From assembly GCA_934196725.1 (NCBI GenBank), contig CAKPWR010000042.1, positions 1 to 23,274 on the forward strand: DNA of 23,274 nt, given 5' to 3'. The position numbers and the translations under genes are program-made. This stretch comes from an uncultured Prevotella sp. Its GTDB lineage: Bacteria > Bacteroidota > Bacteroidia > Bacteroidales > Bacteroidaceae. Shown piece after piece: positions 8,677 to 14,617 of the stretch. Under the pieces are notes generated by a model. It made no database searches and was not told the DNA's origin. It was given only the letters and a program-made list of their open reading frames with translations. How positions within the stretch are numbered: position 1 is the first letter of the stretch; every line of letters starts with the position of its first letter.

Positions 8677-8684
8677 TAACTTTG
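8677..8684 (+). promoter_or_regulatory. Promoter -7 box of mtnN
   Basis: TAACTTTG matches the -7 consensus, 24 bp before the mtnN ATG. The best -33 candidate (TTG at 8652-8654) is 22 nt upstream, slightly far, and overlaps the end of the preceding terminator stem. Confidence 0.6.
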
Positions 8685-8708
8685 CACCCAAATTTGAAAT
8701 AAATCAGT

Positions 8709-9407
8709 ATGAGAATAGGAATTATCGTTGCGATGGACAAGGAGTTCACGCAGCTCAAGACATTATTGACAGAATCGCAGACAGAGCGAAAGAATCATAA
8801 GGACTTCGTCATCGGAAAGATCGGTGAGAACGAAGTGGTGATGCAGCAGTGCGGCATCGGAAAGGTGAACAGCGCCATCGGAGCTGTGGAAATGATTGAC
8901 AACTATCACCCTGACCTCGTTATCTCTTCGGGTGTGGCAGGTGGTGCAGACATCAATCTCAACGTAACCGAAGTGGTTGTAGCAACCAACTGTGTTTATC
9001 ACGATGCTTACTGCGGTGATGAATGCGAGTATGGACAGATTCTCGGTATGCCTGCCACCTTCAAGACTCCAAAGGAGTATGTGGAGAAGGCACTTGCCAT
9101 CAATGAATTGCCAGACAACCAGCATCCAAAGATTCATGCCGGACAGATTGTTAGCGGCGAATGGTTTGTTGACAGCAAGGAGAAGATGCGCTCTATCCTG
9201 GAGCACTTCCCTCATGCCATGGCTGTTGATATGGAGAGCTGCTCTATCGCACAGACCTGCCACATCTACAAGACTCCTTTCATCTCCTTCCGCATCATCA
9301 GCGATGTTCCTCTGAAGGATACCAAGGCACAGCAGTACTTCGACTTCTGGGCTAAGATGGCAGAAGGCTCGTTCAATGTCACCAAGGCTTTCCTGGAAAG
9401 TCTGTAA
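8709..9407 (+). CDS. mtnN: 5'-methylthioadenosine / S-adenosylhomocysteine nucleosidase
   Basis: The 232-residue cytoplasmic enzyme hydrolyses the glycosidic bond of S-adenosylhomocysteine and methylthioadenosine, releasing adenine and S-ribosylhomocysteine or methylthioribose. It has the family's N-terminal GIIVAMDKE with the catalytic-region acid E12, SSGVAGGAD (73-81), the ribose-binding VDMESCS with M175 and E176, and ISDV with the catalytic acid D199. Its length matches the usual 230 residues. luxS, which acts on its S-ribosylhomocysteine product, is the next gene on the strand, so the two steps of the AI-2/activated-methyl recycling route are adjacent. Confidence 0.95.
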   Translation: MRIGIIVAMDKEFTQLKTLLTESQTERKNHKDFVIGKIGENEVVMQQCGIGKVNSAIGAVEMIDNYHPDLVISSGVAGGADINLNVTEVVVATNCVYHDAYCGDECEYGQILGMPATFKTPKEYVEKALAINELPDNQHPKIHAGQIVSGEWFVDSKEKMRSILEHFPHAMAVDMESCSIAQTCHIYKTPFISFRIISDVPLKDTKAQQYFDFWAKMAEGSFNVTKAFLESL

Positions 9408-9410
9408 CAT

Positions 9411-9592
9411 TGAGCTTTGAACTTTGAACTTTATGATATGCCATATGGATTATAATAAAGTTCAAAGTAAAAGTAATCACAAAGCTCAAAGTTCAAAGTT
9501 CAAAGTAAAAGTAATCACAAAGTTCAAAGCTCAAAGTTCAAAGTTCAAAGTAAAAGTAATCATAAAGTTCAATATTCAAAGTTCAAAGTAAT
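9411..9592. repeat. Degenerate direct-repeat array between mtnN and luxS
   Basis: Three direct copies of a unit beginning GTTCAAAGTAAAAGTAATCA start at 9460, 9498 and 9543 (38, 45 and 38 bp). A partial fourth copy (9581-9592) runs straight into the luxS ATG. Between the unit cores are AAAGCTC and AAAGTTC words. At the left, CTTTGAACTTTAT (9422-9434) is an inverted copy that pairs with ATAAAGTTCAAAG (9455-9467) around a 20-nt loop containing CATATG. No TAnnTTTG promoter is evident, so luxS probably depends on mtnN transcription. Confidence 0.85.
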
Positions 9593-10078
9593 ATGAATAA
9601 GATTCCAAGTTTCACAATCAATCATAACAAGTTGCTCCGCGGCATCTACGTAAGCCGCAAGGACGAGGTAGGCGGAGAAGTAGTCACCACTTTCGATATC
9701 CGTATGAAGGTGCCTAACCAGGAGCCTTGTCTCCACAACGGTGCCATCCATACCATCGAGCACCTTGCTGCCACTTACCTGCGTAACGACGAGGAGTGGA
9801 AAGACCGCATCATCTATTGGGGTCCAATGGGATGTCTCACCGGCAACTATCTCCTCATCAAGGGCGACCTGGAGAGTAAGGACATTGTAGAACTGATGAA
9901 GCGCACCTTCCAGTTCATTGCCGATTTCGAAGGCGAAATTCCAGGACAGGCAGCCAAGGATTGCGGCAATTATCTGCTCCACGACCTGCCTATGGCTAAG
10001 TACGAATCGAAGAAATATCTCGAAGAGGTACTGAACTGTATCACAGAAGCAAACTTAATTTATCCTACACAGGATTAA
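9593..10078 (+). CDS. luxS: S-ribosylhomocysteine lyase LuxS
   Basis: The 161-residue metalloenzyme splits S-ribosylhomocysteine into homocysteine and DPD, the precursor of autoinducer-2. The metal-binding HTIEH (H53, E56, H57), the third metal ligand C124 in KDCGNY, and the catalytic cysteine C81 in MGCLTG are all present, and the length is normal. It should be active in the cytosol as a homodimer. It lies 185 bp after mtnN with a repeat array between them, and is followed at once by a strong terminator. Whether AI-2 is a signal here or only a by-product of methyl-cycle recycling cannot be decided from the sequence. Confidence 0.96.
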   Translation: MNKIPSFTINHNKLLRGIYVSRKDEVGGEVVTTFDIRMKVPNQEPCLHNGAIHTIEHLAATYLRNDEEWKDRIIYWGPMGCLTGNYLLIKGDLESKDIVELMKRTFQFIADFEGEIPGQAAKDCGNYLLHDLPMAKYESKKYLEEVLNCITEANLIYPTQD

Positions 10079-10082
10079 TCAT

Positions 10083-10123
10083 ATATAAACGCCCGCAACC
10101 ATAAATTGCGGGCGTTTATATTT
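10083..10123 (+). terminator. Intrinsic terminator of luxS
   Basis: A perfect 16-bp stem (10083-10098 with 10106-10121, GC core CGCCCGCAA) with a 7-nt loop is followed by TT. It begins 4 bp after the luxS stop. Confidence 0.85.
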
Positions 10124-10130
10124 AATTAAC

Positions 10131-10154
10131 CTGAAAAGTTTTGAAACTTTTCAG
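10131..10154. promoter_or_regulatory. Palindromic operator candidate over the fucosidase -33 box
   Basis: CTGAAAAGTTT (10131-10141) and AAACTTTTCAG (10144-10154) are perfect inverted repeats separated by TG. The 24-bp palindrome covers the -33 box at 10139-10143, where a bound dimeric regulator would block RNA polymerase. No T-run follows, so it is not a good terminator. Confidence 0.6.
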
Positions 10155-10170
10155 AAAACCCATATCTTTG
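10139..10170 (+). promoter_or_regulatory. Promoter of the fucosidase operon
   Basis: TTTTG (10139-10143), a 19-nt spacer and TATCTTTG (10163-10170) make an ideal Bacteroidetes promoter. The leader to the chosen ATG is about 100 nt. Confidence 0.85.
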
Positions 10171-10276
10171 CAAAAGATTTATATATTAACGACAATCACC
10201 ATTAACGACAATAACTAACATTTATCAACTTCTTTTTATGGCAAGAATAAAGTGTATCGATTTAAATACAACAACC

Positions 10277-11794
10277 ATGAACATCAAAAAAGTTTTGTTC
10301 GGAGTGACCTTCGTCATGACTGCCATGACTGGCCACTCCCAGAGTGTATTCCAAGTAAAGCAGCAGTCGTTGCCTAATCCGGACAACGAGCCTACGGCTG
10401 TTTTCCCTGTTCCTAGCGATCGCCAGATGAAATGGCAGGAGACAGAATTCTATGCCTTCTTTCATTACGGAATGAACACCTATACCAACAGAGAATGGGG
10501 ATTGGGAAGTGAAGACGTAACCCTTTTCGCTCCTACCAAAAAGCCAAACCCTACACAGTGGCTCAAGGCTGTAAAAGCTGCGGGCATGAAGGGCGGTATT
10601 GCGGTAGTAAAGCATCATGACGGTTTCTGCCTTTGGCCTACATCTACCACAGACCATTCCATCGTCAATGCCGGCAATGAGAATGGCAAGACTACCAATA
10701 TCCCCCGTGACTTTGCCAAGGCTGCCCGCAGCCTGGGAATGAAGTATGGATTCTATGTTTCTCCATGGGATAGAAACAGCAAGTACTACGGCACAGAGAA
10801 ATATGTCAACGATGTTTTCCTACGCCAGTGCGCTGAATTGGCTCAGTATGGTAAGGACCAGTTCGAAATGTGGTTCGACGGTGCCAACGGTGGCGACGGA
10901 TACTACGGCGGACGCAATACGACCGTGAACGTAGACCGCTCTACCTATTATGATATTCCTAACCTCAGAGATTCCATCCACAAGGTTTGCCCAGACATCA
11001 TCCTCTGGGGTGTGGGCGCTGAGTCCAGATGGATTGGTAACGAAGCGGGATGGGCTGGCGAAACCAACTGGCTCACCGACGAAAGAGGTTATGCTCCGGA
11101 AAGTAACGGTATGTATGGTACCGAAGACGGATGGCAGTGGGACCCGGGAGAGAGCGACGCCAAACTTACCGACAAGGGATGGTTCTGGCACGAGGGCGAG
11201 AAGCCTCTCTCTGTAGAGCGCCTCTTCCAGATGTATCTGGAAACTGTAGGTAGAAATGCCACCTTGATTCTCAACTGCCCTCCAGACAAGAGCGGTCTCT
11301 TGCCAGAGATTGACGTCCGTGTCCTCAAGGATATGGGCAACATGATTCGTACCCGTCTGGGCAAGGACCTGGCACAGAAGGCAAAGGTTACTGTAAGCAA
11401 CACCCGAAAGGCTGGTGCCAACCGCAACTATGCTGCCAAGAACCTGACCGACAACAACAAGAATACCTATTGGGCTACTGATGATGGCGTGAAGCAGGCT
11501 ACCATCACCTTCAACTGGGACAAGCCACAGACCGTTCGCTATGTAGACATGATGGAATATATCCGCAAGGGTCAGCGAGTTAGAAAGTTCCATATCGAAA
11601 TCACAGAAGACGGAAAGACATGGAAACCTATCGCAGAGAAGTGCACCACCACAACCATCGGATACAAGCGCATCATCCCGTTGAATGGCAGCACATCAGA
11701 CAGCTACGGCAAGGGTTATCAGGTGAAAGGCCTGAAGGTTGTCATCGACGACAGCAAGGCTTGCCCATTGTTACATTCCATAAAAGTATTTTAA
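10277..11794 (+). CDS. Secreted GH29 alpha-L-fucosidase with C-terminal F5/8-type domain
   Basis: From the ATG at 10277 this is a 505-residue exported enzyme: signal peptide NIKKVLFGVTFVMTAMTGHSQ, then a (beta/alpha)8 catalytic domain of about 340 residues, then a discoidin/CBM32-like sandwich over about the last 140. GH29 hallmarks include FFHYGMNT, VKHHDGFCLWPT, and FEMWFDGANGG with the likely nucleophile Asp (residue 201 here). GH29 enzymes remove L-fucose from glycans such as mucin or plant polymers; the sequence suits the subgroup often placed in GH29-B, but the linkage is not provable. An upstream in-frame ATG at 10238 would put 13 residues before the signal peptide, so I reject it. The next gene follows after 22 bp. 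Confidence 0.9.
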   Translation: MNIKKVLFGVTFVMTAMTGHSQSVFQVKQQSLPNPDNEPTAVFPVPSDRQMKWQETEFYAFFHYGMNTYTNREWGLGSEDVTLFAPTKKPNPTQWLKAVKAAGMKGGIAVVKHHDGFCLWPTSTTDHSIVNAGNENGKTTNIPRDFAKAARSLGMKYGFYVSPWDRNSKYYGTEKYVNDVFLRQCAELAQYGKDQFEMWFDGANGGDGYYGGRNTTVNVDRSTYYDIPNLRDSIHKVCPDIILWGVGAESRWIGNEAGWAGETNWLTDERGYAPESNGMYGTEDGWQWDPGESDAKLTDKGWFWHEGEKPLSVERLFQMYLETVGRNATLILNCPPDKSGLLPEIDVRVLKDMGNMIRTRLGKDLAQKAKVTVSNTRKAGANRNYAAKNLTDNNKNTYWATDDGVKQATITFNWDKPQTVRYVDMMEYIRKGQRVRKFHIEITEDGKTWKPIAEKCTTTTIGYKRIIPLNGSTSDSYGKGYQVKGLKVVIDDSKACPLLHSIKVF

Positions 11795-11816
11795 ACTTTG
11801 ACTCTACACTAAGAAT

Positions 11817-12725
11817 ATGAAGAAATTACTCATAGCATTGTGTTTGTTACCATTGGCTGCAATGGGACAAGAAATTAAGTTCGACACCCAGGATTACAAA
11901 TCCGTGGGAGTTTACGATAGATGGGAGCATTCCCCTTTCCGCACAGGAGAACTGGCAGGCAACTGCGAGGTTGTGGATAATCCTGACCTCACCAACAATC
12001 CCAACAAAAAGGTGCTTGCCTTCCAGCGTTCACGGCTGGCATCCAACATCTTCGGGGCAAGAATAGATCTGAAGAAACCTATAGCACTGGGGCCTTCAGG
12101 AAAAGTAGTTCATGTACTTATCAACCGTCCGATGGAAGGCAGAGTGATGCTGGTAGGTCTCGGAAAGCGTAGAGACAGAGCCGGACAGTCTAACGAAGTG
12201 GAGCAATTCTGGATTAAGTCTACCACTCCTGTTCCTGCCGGACAGTGGGCTGATGCCGTTTTCCCTATCAAGAGTGCAGAAGGTGTTGATATCTACAGTC
12301 TGGTAGTGGTTCCTCATGCAGAATCTCCTCACGAGATGGAGCAGGATGCCGTAGTATACATCGACGACATCAATATCCACCTGACCAATGCTCCCCGCAT
12401 CACCTTGCTGAAGACCGAAGGTACTGCGAAGAAGAAAGCTCACAGCGACTTCGTTTCTGTAACCGAGGCAAACCGTAACGGTATGGTGACCGCAGCAGAT
12501 GGAACTACCCTCAACAACTACAAGGTGGCATACGGAAAGCCATTCAAGGTAAAGATGGTTCCAGCTCCAGGATTCACCTACGGTAACTTCACCATTACCC
12601 ATGGTGATCAGATAGAATCGCTCAAGAAGACAGATATCGACAAGGATGGCACCTATACCATTCCAGCCAAATGGATGGATGGCAACGTAACCATCGAGTG
12701 CATATTTATCTCTACAAGCAAATAA
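11817..12725 (+). CDS. Unidentified secreted protein, partner of the fucosidase
   Basis: I do not recognise this 302-residue protein as a named family. It starts with a signal peptide (KKLLIALCLLPLAAMGQ). Residues about 20-190 look like an all-beta, jelly-roll-type domain: VYDRWEHSPFRTG, LAFQRSRLASN and DAVVYIDDINIH resemble the N- or C-terminal carbohydrate-binding sandwiches of Bacteroidetes glycan-degrading proteins. A second beta-rich part (about 225-302, PAPGFTYGNFTITHG) may be an Ig-like or repeat module. No catalytic motif is visible. It follows the fucosidase by 22 bp and should share its transcript, so a role in binding or presenting the same glycan is a reasonable inference. Confidence 0.8.
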   Translation: MKKLLIALCLLPLAAMGQEIKFDTQDYKSVGVYDRWEHSPFRTGELAGNCEVVDNPDLTNNPNKKVLAFQRSRLASNIFGARIDLKKPIALGPSGKVVHVLINRPMEGRVMLVGLGKRRDRAGQSNEVEQFWIKSTTPVPAGQWADAVFPIKSAEGVDIYSLVVVPHAESPHEMEQDAVVYIDDINIHLTNAPRITLLKTEGTAKKKAHSDFVSVTEANRNGMVTAADGTTLNNYKVAYGKPFKVKMVPAPGFTYGNFTITHGDQIESLKKTDIDKDGTYTIPAKWMDGNVTIECIFISTSK

Positions 12726-12744
12726 ACAAGGAATACAACCCAAA

Positions 12745-12862
12745 TTCGTTTTTACTCTTCACTCTTCACATTTTGCAGATAACATTCTGTGTTACTGCAA
12801 GTTGCAAGGGTGAAGAGTTGCTTTATCTCTTCACAACTCTTCACCACTCTTCACATCAAGTG
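12745..12862. repeat. Left inverted arm of the MITE-like element
   Basis: It begins TTCGTTTTTACTCTTCACTC, contains GCAGATAAC and CTGTGTT blocks, and ends with CTCTTCAC at 12827, 12837 and 12847 (10-bp period). It pairs with 13191-13309. Confidence 0.85.
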
Positions 12863-12910
12863 ATTTTGAGCAGCTCAGAAAGAGATTTCAGAGACTCCTG
12901 GAATCGGAAT

Positions 12911-13071
12911 AAGGCTCAAGTAAACTTTAACAAAGCCCTACGTAAACTTTATCTAAGGCTTAAACCAAATTCAAAGAAGGCTTAAACCAAATTCAAAGAA
13001 GGCTTAAACCAAATTCAAAGAAGGCTTAAACCAAATTCAAAGAAGGCTTAAACCAAATTCAAAGAAGGCTT
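12911..13071. repeat. 22-bp tandem repeat array
   Basis: Five identical 22-bp units (12955-13064; unit begins AAGGCTTAAACC and ends ATTCAAAG) are followed by a 7-bp start of a sixth. Two diverged units (12911-12932 and 12933-12954) precede them in the same phase and share GTAAACTTTA at 12920 and 12942. The identity of the five units suggests recent expansion. Confidence 0.9.
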
Positions 13072-13098
13072 GTTCCTAAAGCAAATAAGACTTAAAGC

Positions 13099-13178
13099 TA
13101 GCCTTAATAGATGCTTAAACGAGTCTTAATAGATGACAAAAGCCAGTCTTAATAGATGACAAAGGCTAGTCTTAATAG
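13099..13178. repeat. 23-bp tandem repeat array
   Basis: Copies start at 13099, 13122, 13145 and 13168 (last one partial). The shared core is AGTCTTAATAGATGACAAA, with the first copy diverged. It continues nearly the same period as the 22-bp array but has a different sequence. Confidence 0.85.
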
Positions 13179-13190
13179 GAGCCATTTTCC

Positions 13191-13309
13191 CACTAAAGGT
13201 GAAGAGTGGTGAAGAGTGGTGAAGAGTGACCATCAACTCTTCACCCTTTCAACCCACAGGAACACAGCAGGTTATCTACAAAATGTGAAGAGTGAAGAGT
13301 AAAATCGAA
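13191..13309. repeat. Right inverted arm of the MITE-like element
   Basis: GTGAAGAG occurs at 13199, 13209 and 13219 (10-bp period), followed by CAACTCTTCACCC and an end AGTGAAGAGTAAAATCGAA. It is the reverse complement of the left arm, with about 88% identity over the outer 76 bp. Confidence 0.85.
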
Positions 13310-13383
13310 GCTGGCTCTTACACACCCGATATACTGCTTTTCTGTATACCACGCCATACTCTCTATTTTTCATCCCGGCATAT

Positions 13384-13445
13384 AAAAAAATATCTCGGTA
13401 CGGCAATTTATTGCCCTAGAAGGGGCAATAAATTGCCGTACCGAG
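13384..13445 (-). terminator. Perfect 23-bp palindrome with T-run, terminator of the transporter gene
   Basis: The arms 13394-13416 and 13423-13445 are perfectly complementary (23 bp) around a 6-nt loop. The inner GGCAATTTATTGCC is itself almost palindromic. On the minus strand the stem is followed by ATATTTTTTT (seven T, plus 13384-13390), as in an intrinsic terminator, about 110 bp after the transporter stop. The stem is longer than a normal terminator needs, so a REP-like repeat may have been recruited. Confidence 0.75.
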
Positions 13446-13463
13446 GCACATTTCGAAACATCG

Positions 13464-13499
13464 TATTATATTCTGCCAAAGTACAGACAGAATATAATA
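13464..13499. other. AT-rich 12-bp hairpin
   Basis: TATTATATTCTG (13464-13475) pairs perfectly with CAGAATATAATA (13488-13499) around a 12-nt loop. It lies between the transporter stop and the palindromic terminator and may protect the 3' end of that transcript. Confidence 0.5.
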
Positions 13500-13556
13500 T
13501 TACTCAGTACGATTTCTATAATTCACAGTATTACTGCATGATTATAACTTACCGTC

Positions 13557-14525
13557 CTACCATTTCAGTTTTCCGTATTTCTCCTTATACCACAGTTGCC
13601 AGCCATTCACCAGGTTCTGCCAAACCACATAAGCACCCGGAGCTACGGCAGCAAGTGGATTCAGGAAAGTAAGGGTGAGCCAGATACCCACAATGGTATT
13701 CTTCTGTCCCAGAGCCTGACCGGCACTGATGCTCGCATCATAATGTCTGCCCACCGCCTTACCGATGGCAAACTGGATGAGACATACAAACAGCGGAACG
13801 ATGAGCAGCAGGGCAAGAATCCAGCCCGAAACCTCGGCATGGAGGATATTGCGAACCGTCTCTCCCATCAGAATCGTCAGGTTGAAGCACCACATATAGA
13901 AGCCCAGATCCTTCACGCTCTTTACCTTATCCACCACCTTCGGCAGGAACTTACGGCTCAGCAGAGCCAGAAGCAAAGGCACAACCAAGACGGTTGTCAC
14001 GTTTCGGAACACCATCGCGCTCATGAAAAGAAACGAAACATCTGCCCCCTTCTCCACCATCGGGAAAAGACTAGGAATGATAACCATCGTAAAGACATTG
14101 GCTATCACCGTATAAGTAGTCAACGAGCCGATACTTCCACCCAACTTCTCCGTCACCACCGCCACGGCAGCCGCCGTAGGACAGATAAAACAGATGAAAG
14201 CACCTTCGAGCACCAGCTTGGTTTCATAATTATCTCCGAATTCGAAGATAAGCACCACCATCGCAAGAGCCAGGCTTGTTCGGATTAGCTGCAGGATGAA
14301 ATGCCAAGCCTTCGGTTTCATCTCCTTGATCTCTATCTTGCAGAAGGTAACATAGAGCAAGGCAAAGAGCACCACCGGCATCAAATCCACCAGCTTCGGT
14401 CCCACCGCATCGCCCACAGGTTCCAGGAAAGGAACATTGGCAAAAATCAGATAGCCCACGGCTCCCAATACCAGGGAACAAGGCAACGAAAACTTTCTAA
14501 AGAATTTCCACAACCACATACGCAT
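13557..14525 (-). CDS. Bile acid:sodium symporter (BASS/SBF) family transporter
   Basis: From the ATG at 14525 this is a 322-residue inner-membrane protein with about nine or ten hydrophobic helices. It starts MRMWLWKFFRKFSLP, and the C-terminal half has GQALGQKNTIVGIWLTLTFL and NPLAAVAPGAYVVWQNLVNG, which fit the BASS fold. Members carry out sodium-coupled uptake of organic anions such as bile acids or small metabolites; bacterial substrates vary and cannot be inferred here. The frame could also open at a TTG (14576), but that codon lies in a hairpin arm and the added residues look non-native. It follows bipA with only a terminator-like hairpin between and no visible promoter. Confidence 0.85.
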   Translation of the reverse strand: MRMWLWKFFRKFSLPCSLVLGAVGYLIFANVPFLEPVGDAVGPKLVDLMPVVLFALLYVTFCKIEIKEMKPKAWHFILQLIRTSLALAMVVLIFEFGDNYETKLVLEGAFICFICPTAAAVAVVTEKLGGSIGSLTTYTVIANVFTMVIIPSLFPMVEKGADVSFLFMSAMVFRNVTTVLVVPLLLALLSRKFLPKVVDKVKSVKDLGFYMWCFNLTILMGETVRNILHAEVSGWILALLLIVPLFVCLIQFAIGKAVGRHYDASISAGQALGQKNTIVGIWLTLTFLNPLAAVAPGAYVVWQNLVNGWQLWYKEKYGKLKW

Positions 14526-14531
14526 ACATTT

Positions 14532-14588
14532 AAAAAAAGAATCCCCTGCAAGCAGACTGCCCAGGGCAATCGGCAAGAGGGGACTTCT
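14532..14588 (-). terminator. Terminator or attenuator between bipA and the transporter gene
   Basis: On the minus strand AGAAGTCCCCT (plus 14588-14578) pairs with AGGGGATTCT (plus 14547-14538) with one bulged G. The 30-nt interior can pair further (TGCC with GGCA). Seven T follow (plus 14538-14532), ending 7 nt before the transporter ATG. It works as a bipA terminator, but its position makes it a candidate attenuator for the next gene. Confidence 0.7.
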
Positions 14589-14617
14589 CGTGGATCCATT
14601 TATATATAAGCTATAGC

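Larger units (their letters stand above)
12745..13309. mobile_element. MITE-like 565-bp element with long inverted arms
   Basis: The left end (12745-12820) and the reverse complement of the right end (13309-13234) align without gaps over 76 bp with 9 differences. After a 1-nt shift the match continues through three copies of a 10-bp CTCTTCAC unit, giving arms of about 118 bp (12745-12862 and 13191-13309). The core carries 22- and 23-bp tandem repeats and no gene. No clear target-site duplication flanks it. Miniature inverted-repeat elements mobilised in trans have this build, but I cannot name a parent transposon. Confidence 0.65.
12726..13556. other. 830-bp gene-free region
   Basis: No believable gene is present. 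The region holds the MITE-like element (12745-13309), the palindromic terminator (13384-13445) and a second hairpin (13464-13499). Open frames that cross it (for example up to 12985, or from 13292) run through repeats and palindromes and look like no protein. Confidence 0.8.

Noticed and set aside
9422..9467. Intrinsic terminator of mtnN
   Set aside because: The 13-bp stem is AT-rich with a 20-nt loop and no T-run; it is more simply an inverted copy of the repeat word.
12671..12985. 104-codon plus-strand open frame after the secreted protein gene
   Set aside because: It begins inside the upstream gene in another frame and ends in the 22-bp repeat array.
12911..13178. CRISPR array
   Set aside because: The units are contiguous 22/23-bp repeats with no unique spacers, and no cas gene is near.
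12745..13309. Complete insertion sequence
   Set aside because: No transposase frame lies between the inverted arms and no target-site duplication is seen, so only a non-autonomous element is possible.
13292..13672. 126-codon plus-strand open frame across the hairpins
   Set aside because: It starts inside the right arm, runs through two palindromes and overlaps the transporter's 3' end; no protein-like pattern.
13596..14288. 230-codon plus-strand open frame opposite the transporter gene
   Set aside because: Rich in His, Gln and Arg with no domain; a mirror of hydrophobic codons in the real gene.
14526..14576. TTG-initiated extension of the transporter
   Set aside because: The start codon is a TTG in a hairpin arm; the ATG at 14525 gives a normal N-terminus.
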